A DNA stretch of 64,000 nucleotides from Tremella fuciformis (Eukaryota > Basidiomycota > Tremellomycetes > Tremellales > Tremellaceae): the NCBI GenBank assembly GCA_032768795.1, contig CP136494.1:2170001-2234000 (forward strand), read 5' to 3'. A program made the translations under genes and the position numbers. The notes under the pieces were generated by a model. It worked only from the letters and a program-made list of their open reading frames with translations, was not told the origin of the DNA and did no database searches. This document shows, in pieces, positions 11,323 to 21,915 of the stretch. Every line of letters starts with the position of its first letter. The stretch's first letter is position 1.

Positions 11323-12586
11323 ATGGTGCGCACGCTCGCTGTCGACGAGTCGCTCCTGCCCCTGCAGTGCAGCCTGGGCGAGGCTGCTCTCTGGGTGAGT
11401 CCCCGCGTCTCCGCCTCGGGACAGCTTCCGGTGGCCCGAAGGCAGAGGCCAAAGCGTCACGGAAGCTCGAGGGCTGACGTGGAAGGACGTCAAGCGACAG
11501 CGCCTCTACTCCGTCGACATTATAGAGAAGAGGATCTACACGTACGAGCCCAGCAGTGGCACCGTCGGCTATGCGCAGTTCAGCAGGATGATCACGGCGC
11601 TCGCCCTCCTCGCCGACGACTCGGGGGTGAGCAGACGCTCACTCCTCTCCTTGGGAAAGGAGAGCTTCGGACCTGACGGCAGCTGCTCATCACGACCGAC
11701 GAAGGCCCCGCCTACGTCCCCTTCGACCCGTCGCTCCCCTTCCCCCCGACCGGCGGGCCGGCGACGTACTACCCCCTGCGCGTGTCGTTCGACCACCCGC
11801 CCGGCTTTGGGCGCTTCAACGAGGCGTGCGTCGACCCCACGGGCCGCAGGCTCATCTGCGGCACGATGATGCAGGAGGACAAGTGGCCCGGCCCCCCGGG
11901 CGCCGCGCTTTTCGCGCTCGAGGTGGACGATGCGCGGGGTACGGCGTCGGCGGTGCGCCTGTTGGATGGGCTGACGTGCACGAATGGGATGGGCTGGAGC
12001 GCGGACGGGGCGACGATGTGAGCGCGGCATAAGGAACTCTGTGGGAGTGGCGCTGAAATGGGCAGGTGGTTTACCGATAGCTGGCCGAAGGATCTCAGCA
12101 CGTATGCGTACGACGTGGTGAGTCACCATGTTCGAGCTGAGGCCTTTGGCTGACTGGGCCAGGAGACGGGCGCGATGAGCGCCAAGAAGAGCTTTGGGCA
12201 TGCGACAGACGAGTCGCTCGGCTTCCCGGACGGTATGTGCCAAGATACCCAAGGCGGTGTGTGGACTGCACGGTGGAAGGGGGGCAAGGTGGTGCGTTTC
12301 GCACCGGACGGCGAGATCGACCTGATCATCGCCTTCCCCAAGGCGTTCAACATGACCTCGTGCATCTTTGGAGGTACGCGCGTTCAGCTCCGACGTTTCA
12401 CTGGGGCTGACGATAGGTCCGGGGATGGACGAGCTGTACGTGACATCTGCGAGCGCTGCGACGTCGGGGGACTCGGTCGAGGCGTATCCCCAGAGCGGAG
12501 ACCTCTTCGTGATCAGAGGCCTGGGGTACAGGGGCCAAGAGCGCACGCGCTTCAAGGGCAACCTGCCGGCGCTTGTGGGCCTGTGA
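11323..12586 (+). CDS. SMP-30/gluconolactonase family protein
   Basis: Six exons (11323-11394, 11486-11626, 11683-12017, 12066-12117, 12163-12373, 12417-12586) encode 326 aa of the SMP-30/regucalcin beta-propeller family, which opens sugar-acid lactones using a bound divalent metal. Landmarks: CSLGEAALWDVKRQRLYSVD (first-blade Glu), GRFNEACVDPTGRRLICGTM (Asn-bearing metal-site strand), CTNGMGWSADGATMWFTDSW and LGFPDGMCQDTQGGVWTARW (Asp ligand). Length is normal for the family. It lies tail-to-tail (72 bp apart) with a polyol dehydrogenase and at the edge of the sugar-catabolism neighbourhood, so a role on a sugar lactone made by one of those dehydrogenases is plausible but not shown. Confidence 0.88.
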
Positions 12587-12658
12587 CCCGCTCGAGTGCA
12601 TAGGACGTACTGTACTGCACTGCATACCTCATGGCTAGACAAGACGCATGCAGACCAC

Positions 12659-14023
12659 CTACGACAGCGCCAAGTTGCCCACGACGGGCTTGATGACCAG
12701 CCTGCCCGCCTCGTCCCTCCCGCGGCGCATGTCGTCGAACGCCTCCTGGGCCCGCTCGAGCGGGTACGCCTGCGTGATCATCTGCCCCACGTCGCCGAGC
12801 TTGCCAGACGACAAGAGGTCCAGCGCCTCGGGGTACGTGTTGGCGTACCGGAACACACCGATGAGGTCCACCTCGCGCGTGAGCGACTGCGGCACCGGCA
12901 GCGCGAGGTTGGTCGTGCCCATGCCGACGTACACGACCTTTCCGCCCGTCGCGGCGGCCTTGACGTCAGCTCAGCATCCCCCCCGCCACATCGCACGACG
13001 ACTCACAATGACCGCCAGCTGCATGCACACCTCGACGCCCGTGCACTCAAACACGGCGTCGAAGCCGTCCTCGGCCAGCCCGTTCACCTGCGTCACCGCC
13101 TCGCTCGCCCGCAGGCCCTCCCAGCCCGCCTGCGCGGTCGCTACGGCGGTGGCGCCGCTGACGCGGGGGCCCTTGGGCAGGGCGTACGTGCCGGTCGTCC
13201 ACCCCATCTGCTGCGCAAAGTCCAGCTTGCCCTGCTCGATGTCCACGGCCACTACGGTCGTCGCGCCGGACGCGCGCAGCAGCGCGGCGGCCAGCAGCCC
13301 GACCGCGCCTGCGCCGAGGATGAGCACGCGCGAGCCGGGCAGCAGCTGGGCGCGGCGGAACGCGTGCAGCACGACAGAGAGGGGTTCAGCGAGCGCGGCG
13401 AGGCGGAGCTCGAGAGATGGAGGGAGTCTGTCACACGGTCAGCCTCGGTAACCTCCTCGGCACTGGCCGGTGGAGGGGCGCACTTGTAGCACAGGTCTGC
13501 CGGGTGGGTGAGGACCTCGCTCAGCGTGCCGTCGAGGTGCGGGTACGTCTTGGCGCTGCTCTTGAACCGCATGTCCTTGCACAGGTTGTAGCGCCCCCGC
13601 TTGCAGTACCGGCACGCCTTGCAGTACAGGCCCACCTCGAGCGCGATCCGGTCGCCCACCTTGAGGTCGACCGTGCCGGGGATGTTCGGCCCGAGCGCGG
13701 TGATGATGCCGCACGACTCGTGCCCCAACACGAGAGGATCGATGATTTTGAAACTGCCGTTGGCGCCGTGCGAGTAGTAGTGCACTGGGGGATCAGCTTC
13801 AACGGTCGGGCGGCGTCTCGCACGACTCACGGTCCGAGCCGCAGAGACCAGTGACGCCTATTTGCACTTGCACCTCGCCGTCGCCCGGTGTGGGAAGCGC
13901 CCGGTCTTCCTAGCGGTTGTGAGCAACGCTCGCCTATACACAGTAGGGGCCGGGACTTACGAGCCGCAAGTCGAGAGCCCCATGACACACGACCGCTCGC
14001 TGGGTGGCCTTTGCGGTACTCAT
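12659..14023 (-). CDS. Zinc-dependent polyol dehydrogenase (sorbitol/xylitol/L-arabinitol dehydrogenase type)
   Basis: This medium-chain dehydrogenase oxidises polyols to ketoses with NAD(P). Exons: 14023-13961, 13909-13831, 13784-13484, 13427-13007, 12958-12659; 387 aa. The catalytic-zinc region is GVTGLCGSDLHYYSHGANG followed by LVLGHESCGI; the structural-zinc loop has four cysteines in CKACRYCKRGRYNLC. The Rossmann motif is VLILGAGAVGLLAAAL with VVAVDIEQGKLDFA, where the acidic residue after the second strand suggests NAD preference. The substrate cannot be decided among sorbitol, xylitol and arabinitol. It is convergent with the lactonase and lies upstream of an MFS sugar porter on the same strand. 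Confidence 0.9.
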
Positions 14024-14538
14024 TGCGATCGTTCAGGTGGTTGTCCGTCGTCAATGTCTACGATTGATCTGGTCATGCCATGCTTTGTCGGCACGACGAA
14101 TGCACAAGAGATGCGCGTAAATGTACCCCGAGGTTGCCGAGGCCTTCCCCGGACTTAGAACCCGGAGCTACATCGGGCCGTGTTCCGAGTTGAGGGACAT
14201 CGGCTTTTGATCTGCACGGACTTTTCGTCTCTTCACCCGAGGGCGGACGCCATGTTCTCGGATGGGCAGGACTATATGGCATCAATCTTTCTACAGATAA
14301 CTGTCTGGGAGCCACCCCTTCGTCAGCAGTATTGATTCAAGTTTGCCGGAACTCCAGGCGTCTCATCGAGAGGTACATCGCAACATCATTGATGGCATCA
14401 TCGAGCCCTAACAAACTCTCGCATGTCTCCCGTGACTCTCTGTCTTTCCCCCTCGCACGGCTCGTTGCTTTACAAGAGCGTGCTGAACTTCCCGCGGGAA
14501 TGCGCCGGACCGGTTGACTTGAAGGTGAGAAAAGCGTC
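14024..14538. promoter_or_regulatory. Promoter region of the polyol dehydrogenase, with a CGG-N9-CCG candidate site
   Basis: This is a 515 bp gap between the dehydrogenase start and the MFS stop. An inverted CGG...CCG pair at 14150-14164 (nine bases between the triplets) is the arrangement bound by Zn2Cys6 activators, one of which is encoded nearby. Single matches like this arise by chance in GC-rich DNA, so it is only a candidate. Confidence 0.35.
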
Positions 14539-16364
14539 TCACCAGGTAGTGCGACCCACAGTCTCAACTTGCTCGATCTCGGCTCCCTTCAGCTCTTGCT
14601 CCTCGGGCTTGTCATCCGGAGTGGCCGTGCCTCCCGCACCACCACCGTTCAGCAGCTCGGCCAGGACGGCCTTGCGCCTGCGCTCATCCTCCTCCCCAGC
14701 CTTAGTGTGGAAGATGGCGTCCATCTCTGCACGCGTGTCAGCATCGGAGACAAGCTACAAGCTGGTAATGCTGCTCACGTTCGAGGGAAACACCCTTGGT
14801 CTCGGGAACGAAGAACCACACGAATGCGGCAGACATTGCGGCGAAGGCTGCGAAAAAGAAGAAGGCGCCGTATCCGTGCGAGTGCGCGATCAGTGTAGGC
14901 GTGATGAGACCCATGATGAAGTTGTTGACCCAATTTGAGATGGTCGACAGGCCCACAGCCTTGGACCGATAGGAGCTGGCGCACACCTCGGGCGGCATGA
15001 CCCAGGGGATCGGAGCCCAGGAAAGGCCAAAGACAAACATGAAGATCATCAGCATGGCGACGCCCACTCGGGCTTCCGCGGGGTGCGCCGACCAGTCTTG
15101 GTAGCAGCGGACGACGATGACGCCCGAGATGAGGTGGCAGCAGAAGCACACGGCGCTGCCGAGCAGAAGAAGCGGCCGGCGGCCGACACGGTCCATGATC
15201 ATGAAGGCCGGCGTGGCACCCGCGAGCTGCATGACATTTGTGATGCCGGAGAACGTGAGCTGGGTAGACCGGTCCATCCCCAGCGACGCGAAGAGCGTAG
15301 GTGCGTAGTAAATGATCGCCGTGACCCCAATGAACTGCTGGAAGAACTGGAGACCAATGCCGATGATGGTACGGGGGAAGACGTCGGGCCGGAAGCACTC
15401 GATCCAGGTGATGACTTCGCGCTTGAGCCCGGAGCCGTCGTCGTGCTGGAGGCTCGGGTGTCGAGCCTCTTGGGCGATGCGGTGAGAGAGGACTTCGGCC
15501 TTGATGCCGAGCCACTCGGCCTGCACTCGCGCATCGGTGGTTGGGAGCTGTCGGAGCTTGGCCAGCGACGCCAAGGCGTCTTCGTCGCGGTCCTTGAGGA
15601 CGAGCCAGCGCGGTGAGAACGGCATGGTCATGACGAGGAATGGTAGCAGGATGCCAGGTATCATCTGGACGAGGAAGGGAAGTCGGAATGACCAGTCGCC
15701 CATGATGTGCTGAGTCGCGTAGGTAACATAGTATGCGACGACCACGCCGAGACAGACCATCCAGGCTTCAAACACCAGCATGGCCCCGCGCAGATGTGGC
15801 GGCGCGATCTCGCCGATGAACAGTGGGGCCACGCATGCGAGCGTGCCGACTCCGATGCCGCCCACGAAACGACCGACGACGAGCTGGGCGTAGGAGAACG
15901 AGGCGGTCTGAAGCGTCGAGCCGATGATGAACCAGGCTGCGCCCAGGACAAGCACGTAACGCCGGGACCACCGGTCGGCGGCGAAACCGCTCTGCAAGGC
16001 GCCGAATGCGGCCCCGAGCTCGAGCAAAGCGGTCATGAGACCCTGATTGAAGGCTGCCGAGCTCGTCTTGGTCGAATCCATCTCTGGAAACTGGTCGAGG
16101 AACTGTTCCATGCCCAGGATGATGGAAACGATGCCCTGGTCGAAACCGAAGAGAAAGCCTCCTATCGCCGCGGACACGGAGCACAAGATGACATAGCGAG
16201 ATTTGAAGAAGGCAGAGATGGCTCCAGGTCAGTGGGCCATCTTTCCATAGACCTGCTTACTCACAAAGAGTCCCGTAACTGCTGGCCACCTTGTCGCCCT
16301 CCAAGAGGTCTTGAACGTCCGGCGAGAGGTACTGCGTACCGGCCTCGGTTGCTACGGTTGCCAT
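14539..16364 (-). CDS. MFS sugar porter
   Basis: Three exons (16364-16265, 16221-14779, 14726-14539) encode 576 aa of a plasma-membrane sugar/H+ symporter family member. Family motifs: GGFLFGFDQGIVSIILGMEQ in helix 1, AADRWSRR after helix 2, GRFVGGIGVGTLACVAPLFI plus GEIAPPHLRGAML in helices 4-5, PFSPRWL before the central loop, GLQFFQQFIGVTAIIYYAPT in helix 7, DRVGRRPLLLLG, and PETKGVSLE at the end of helix 12. The last exon adds a charged cytosolic tail (GEEDERRRKAVLAELLNG). It is transcribed divergently from the short-chain dehydrogenase at 17004. Substrate unknown. Confidence 0.93.
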
Positions 16365-17003
16365 ATTGAGCGCTGTTCTGGATGGACAGTCTTTGGATGG
16401 AGGAGTGGCGGTGGCAGTGGATGCGATACGTGCGAGTGGGTTCCTCATCCCTACTGCGCACAGAGAGCTGTTATATAGCAGTGCCACCCACATCCACAAT
16501 CCGATGCGCAATGCCTGCAGCAGAAGTAGTGCGCTCAAACTCCGATGGGGCGTGCGTCACTCCTTGTTCTCGAGACGCCTCCTTTCGGGACCCCATGGAG
16601 CTGGCGATGATTCTGCACTGGGGGTGGGGTGCCCAATGGAAGGTGGAGAGTGCCAAGATGCGTTGCTTAATCGAGTCAGGGTTGTTAAGCATCAAAACGC
16701 CAAGAGCGGGATTTGACTACCTTTTTCCGCCAGCAGTGTCGGCCGGCTCGACCAATCCTGTTCCGTGCTACGTATTGAGTTCAGGACCATGGACCAGCGA
16801 TTCGTTTCCGCTCCTCCCCTTAGACTGGTGAGCTATCCCCCCTCGGAATTTGAGCAGATCGAAGCAGACCCCGTTTGCATAACCCGATGCCTTCTGTCGT
16901 CTGGCTGCCGAGCATTGCGCCCCGCCGGGCAAGAACGTACTGCACAGTGTCATCACGGTAGCCTATCTCGCCAATTCCCGTCGTTCCACCTCATACTCCC
17001 AGG
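16365..17003. promoter_or_regulatory. Divergent promoter between MFS porter and short-chain dehydrogenase
   Basis: This 640 bp bidirectional intergenic region serves the porter (leftward) and the SDR (rightward). A TATATAA box reads leftward at about 16471-16477, roughly 110 bp before the porter ATG. A CGGCCGG palindrome lies near 16743. Co-regulation of the pair is inferred from the shared promoter. Confidence 0.5.
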
Positions 17004-18147
17004 ATGCTCTTGCAAGACAAAGGTAAGCGTCGGCCGGCCTGACTGCAGCGACACAAGTGGTGCTGAGCGACCCAGCCTTCGTCGTCACCGGTGGTTGTGG
17101 GACCATCGGGTCGGCAGTCGCCAGAGAAATCATCAAGCGAGGAGGCATTGCAATCGTGAGCAGCGTTGCGCCCCGCCACACGGCTAGAATAACCCGAGCA
17201 GATCTTCGACATTCTGACCCAGGCCGATGGAGAGGCCAAAGTGAAGGAACTGTTCACCGAGGGCAAGGCCATTTATTTCAAGACCGACATCACGGATGTG
17301 GACGCGCTGGCCGCGGGGTGCGATGCAGCCCTCCAGGTGATCCCCAAGGGCGCGTTGGCGGGGGGCGTGCACTGCGCCGCCATCTCCAAGTCCCGACCGT
17401 GGACCACTAAACTCAAGGACAGCGCCAAGGCGAGTTTCAGCTCCACTCCTCTTGGGCAAACTAGTAGCGTAGTTTCCACGCTGATGAGCAGGACTTCTCC
17501 ACTTGCCTGCACGTCAACTCGTACGGCACATTTGCGGTCGATGCGGCCATCGCGGACGCCATCAACTCTCAATACCCCGATGAAGGACCCTTCGGTCCGC
17601 GGACCACGCAAGAGAGGGGCAGCATCGTCAACCTTGCTTCCATCGTTGCGAACCCAGTCCCTGCCCGGTGCCTCACCTACGGGCCGTCTAAGAGTAGGTC
17701 GACGAGTCGTTTACAGAAAGCACGCAGGCTCAGCCGCAAGCCGCCGTGCTGGGAATCACCGAGGCCATGGCCGACTTCCTCGGGCCCTACGGTATCCGTG
17801 TCAACTCGGTCTCGCCAGCAATCGTCAAGTCTGCTATGCTCGGCGCTCACCGGGTGGTGAGTGGTCGCTGGGCAGCGTTGTCGGGGGACCGACTGATCTC
17901 AAGCCCTACTTTACCAGCGAGCTGGAGGCGGGCGTCATCTTCCCGCGCCGCTTCACTGAGCCAGAGGAGATTGCAGACTCCATCGTCTATCTTCTGTCCA
18001 ACTCGATGATCAACAGCTTCCACCTGCGCGTGGACGGGGCTTGGAGAGCCAGCAGCAACTGGGGCGGGCCCCTCGACCGTGAGCCCCTCTCTCCAAGATG
18101 AACTCTGCTTACCCGCAGCTCGAGCCAATGCGCCCGCCCTCGAATGA
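17004..18147 (+). CDS. Short-chain dehydrogenase/reductase (classical SDR)
   Basis: Seven exons (17004-17022, 17058-17155, 17202-17429, 17492-17693, 17741-17856, 17904-18078, 18119-18147) encode 288 aa. The cofactor motif is VVTGGCGTIGSAVA (a variant of TGxxxGIG). The catalytic triad fits Ser in IVNLASIVAN and Tyr/Lys in CLTYGPSKTAVLGIT, followed by YGIRVNSVSPAIVKSAML. The third intron (17430-17491) begins GCGAGT, so it is a GC-AG intron; no GT donor keeps the frame. The 3' end is uncertain: without the last intron a TGA is met at 18099-18101. It is probably an oxidoreductase of a sugar or polyol, from context only. Confidence 0.85.
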
Positions 18148-18550
18148 TTGGGGCTTATGGTACGACCTGGGACCGTGAAGTAGACAATTACAATATGCAT
18201 GATGCTTTCTGAATGTTTCTATGCAAAGGGCCGAAGTGGACCCGGCGAAGAACTTCGAGAGCGCTCCTGGCCGAGAGATGGGAGGGGCTGTATTCCGCGC
18301 GTCTTTTCCGGAGAGGGCCTCACAGGCACTTCGACTTGCCTACCCGCGCTGCTGTCACTGCGAGGCTCAAGCGGCGAGCGGTAGCGATCGCGCCAAAAAA
18401 ACTGTCAGTGTCGCTTTACCAGTAACGTAGGGGCCTGGTCGGCATGCATTATGACTGCTAGGTGATGGCATCAGACTCGAAAAAAGAGACCTCAAGTCAG
18501 TTCATCCAGGTGACGACGGCGAAACACCCACTGTATGAGTTTCAGGAACT
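18148..18550. other. Convergent 3' flank
   Basis: This spacer of about 400 bp lies between the stops of the SDR (+) and the Zn2Cys6 factor (-). No gene or repeat was seen. Confidence 0.4.
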
Positions 18551-21500
18551 TCAGAACGCACATCTTGGGTCATCATAGGATCCCAAAACATCTGCAGCTG
18601 TGCATGTCAGCCCCGTGCGGCTCTTCGTAGGATACGGCTCCACCAAATCGTCGGTCCACGAGGACGAATCCGCTTGGGATTGCTCAGTACCAAATCCAAG
18701 CAGACTGCTCTGGCCTTCCGCAGTGGGGGCGTCGACTTCAAGGTACTTCTGCAGAGCGAGCAAGATACCATCGTTTCCGGTGGCACTCTGAGGTGAAATT
18801 GGCGTGAGATTGGAGATGGCCGGGATCTGCTGCGAGATGTTGGAGGCCACAAGGCTGCCCTCTGCCGCTCGCATAATGAGGCGGGTCCGCCAGCCGATCA
18901 ATTCGGCATCGTTGTCGCTCATTCCAGGAGACGGAATGCTTTGCCCCGTCTGATCGGTAGGATGGGCTTGCGCGGTCTGCAGAGCGTTCGCTGCGCGCGA
19001 ACGTAAGCGAAGAAGCCATTGCAGGTTGCGAGCCATCTTCGCCATTCCACCGCACTGGAGTGCTGACGTGTACACATGGACACAGGCTTCGATTTGCCGC
19101 ATTGCGAAGTGCGCGAGAGTGTTGTGAGGTCGGGTCAAGATCAATGTGCCCATGCAGATAGCCGAGTTGAACGCGTGATACTGGAGTCAGCTACTGACGA
19201 TCGTCAATTTACTCACCCATAGGTTCCAATGACGTGTTGAGACGTTCCCATGCGCGGCATGTAGACTGACCACACATTGAATAATTGCCTTTGCGTCAGT
19301 TTAATCCTGATAATGCAGGACCTCTCACGTTGCAGCGCTCAACTACAGTGAGCAGAGAGGGGGCAAATTCGGATCGTATCGAATCGACATTCGTGTCATG
19401 AAGCGCTTTCGCAAAGTAAGGTCTGTGCAGGAAGAGCAACGCCTCGGACACGTTGATCGAGAGGACGTGTTGCTTGCTATCAGCTCGGCCTTAATCAAAA
19501 TAGGGGTAACTGACTTGAAACGTGCGATGAATGTCATTTTTCGACAACGCCGGGCTCTCCCGTACCGCCTCATTCGGGTCAGGATAGACGGATGGCAGAG
19601 TTTGAAGCGCGGTCCGACAACGCAAACTATAGCTGATCGACTTTTCGAATCCCGTCAACTTCTCGTGCAGAATCATGACGACCGCGTAAGAAGGCTGGTC
19701 GATGCTCATTGCCACATCGAGCACTTCGGCGGATATGAGACTGAGCTCGAACTTGAGGGTCGAAAAACTCTTTTCCCCTGTCACGACCAGCTCGGGAGCT
19801 TCTGTCGGGAAAGCCGTGTCGGCATACCGCGTCGCCAGAGAGTTCGGTCTTGAGAAACAATGAGACTGGAAGATGTCCGCGGACTGGCACTCCCAGAAAG
19901 CCCTGCGGCGCTCTTCGGCGACATCTGGATCTAGTCTCCATCGCGCACCGTCTCGATGTAGCCCCATGGCCTCGATGAGGCGTATCGAAAGTCCCCATAG
20001 GGGCCAAGCCGCATCGCCATTACGACCCTTGTCTGTTTCGAGGTTGAAGTGAGCCATGATGTGGAGTGCCTGCAGACCGGCGAGCGTGGGCCGCGTGAGC
20101 AGATCTCCCTTGGCCAGAGCCGCTTTGGCGAGTGACCCATATTCTTCGGCCGAGGGATCGTTCGGGGCCAATTCAAGGTTGTAGAGGGCGCCGACACCTA
20201 GAACGATGAACAGGAGACCGAGAGCCTGCATGTCGCCCCGAGCTCCACCGTCAGGTAGGTTTCTTGCCATCTCGGCACGCGTTGGCGCGTCCAATGAACC
20301 CCCGTAAAACCGATCGTAGATCTTCTGGAAATTAGGCCGGGTAATGATGTCGTAGCTACAATGTCAGTCATTGTCTTTGCAAAGTCCCAGACTGAGAGTT
20401 GAAGAACCTACTGCCAAGAGAAGTACCGATAGTACGAGTTGACCAAGAACATTGCGTCATCATTACGAGGGAGACGACCTAGTAGAGCTGCGCTTGATAC
20501 ACCGCCCCGGGAGATGTGGAATGGAAAGGAAGATGTAGCAGAGGCCTGCGGCAAGTCGATGAAGGGCGGACGCTGAGGAGAAGGGATTCTTGAGACAGCT
20601 GGGGTCTCGCCATTCTCTTGCTCTTCTTGCTGTAGATCAGCCCGCGGTCTGAATCAGGCCTGCTGACTGACGTCTTTGAGCCATTCGGGGCCAGCGGTGT
20701 GGCCATAGTACCTCGAACTTCCCCCTTGACCGAGGAGCAGAGTTCCATGGCTCTGGTCGGGCGCTTCCTGGAAGAACTGGCTGTGAGGAGGTTCTGGAGC
20801 ATGGCTTGAAGAAGGACGAGGCAACAAATCGATGCTGGATGGCCCGGCGAATCCGTCGAGCGATCCCAAAGATGCTGCCAAATCACTGCTGATGGGGGTG
20901 ATGCCATGATCAACCCGCGCTGCTGAAAGGTCGAAATGCACATTGTTCGTCGGCCGGTGAGGGCTACGGCCTGTTGGCGGTGTCATTTGGGCGCTCTCTG
21001 CGCTGGGAAGGGCTGAATTTGGGAGAACTGCATCTGGCCAGTGCAGCTCGCCAGGTGCTGAGGTCGATATGTTCGAGTCACGCGTGACTGTCGCCTCGGG
21101 CTTTTCGGCAGGCCAGGCTGTTGAGCCAGGGGGAGACCGGATTGGATGGTGGACTGTCTCCACGGATGTTTGACCCGGGCGTTTGCCTTGCAAGTGGATG
21201 TGAGATTCAAGGGCATCCACACGTATACGCAGTTCCTCTTGTTCCAAGTCCTGCCTACATCGTCAGCGAATGCTGACACCATTCAACAAACAGAGGAGGT
21301 ACTTTGTCCGAGGAGCACGGACACCGCTGGGGCAGAGTTCAACGCATTTCCGACGGACACAGCTCGCACATGGCTCTGGGGCGTCAATCTTGGTTGGTGC
21401 TTGGGCAAGAGGATTCACCCTGCCGGTCGCACTTGAGCTTGAGTCGGCGGCATTCTGCTCGTCAGATGGAAGTCCAGGCGCCACAAGGAGGGGAGCATCC

Positions 21501-21623
21501 ACCTGCACAATTCTGCTTCCCCTTGCCCTTGCCTCGCTTCCGCGCCAACGGGTTGGTTCGTGGCCGCAACTGGTTGACGCCTGGACCGGTACGCCGTTCT
21601 TGGCCGGGATCAGAGGCAGTCAT
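18551..21623 (-). CDS. Zn2Cys6 fungal transcription factor, probable regulator of the sugar-catabolism neighbourhood
   Basis: This multi-exon gene starts at ATG 21623. The zinc cluster is split over three exons: KGKGKQNCA | ECRRLKLKCDRQ | EPCASCVRRKCVELC. Spliced, it gives C-x2-C-x6-C-x5-C-x2-C-x8-C. A heptad-like linker follows (DLEQEELRIRVDALESHI), then a Ser/Pro-rich region. The fungal transcription-factor homology domain runs from about YDIITRPNFQKIYDRFYGG through LGLLFIVLGVGALYNLEL, LQALHIMAHFNLETDKGR, PLWGLSIRLIEAMGLHRD and RRRAFWECQSADIFQS. The last exon encodes MFWDPMMTQDVRS before the TGA at 18551. Spliced by eye; the 3' third has several introns and is less certain than the DNA-binding part. 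Its position among dehydrogenases and a transporter suggests a pathway-specific activator. Confidence 0.85.
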
Positions 21624-21915
21624 GTTTGCCGAGTCTCGTGTACGAATAGCCCCTACGCCAGATTCCGCTGGGCTTTGGTGGTCGGACGGTGCCATACCTT
21701 TGTCTGGGTTCCCTCGCTCTTCCTTTTCGCTGAAGATACGCAAGTACCGTCAGGATGAGCTGCTAGGTGCTAAAACGCATGCGAGGTGGCATTTGAGCAG
21801 GTGCAAGGCAATTCCCGATAGCGGAATTTGAGACATGTGGCGAAGCAATTCATGAGGTACTGTACATACATTTCTACGAGGGAAGGGCAGCACAGGGTGA
21901 CAGTGCCGGTGAGGT

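Noticed and set aside
12596..13489. 297-codon plus-strand frame opposite the polyol dehydrogenase
   Set aside because: His/Arg/Ala-rich shadow; the minus-strand model has zinc and NAD motifs and phased introns.
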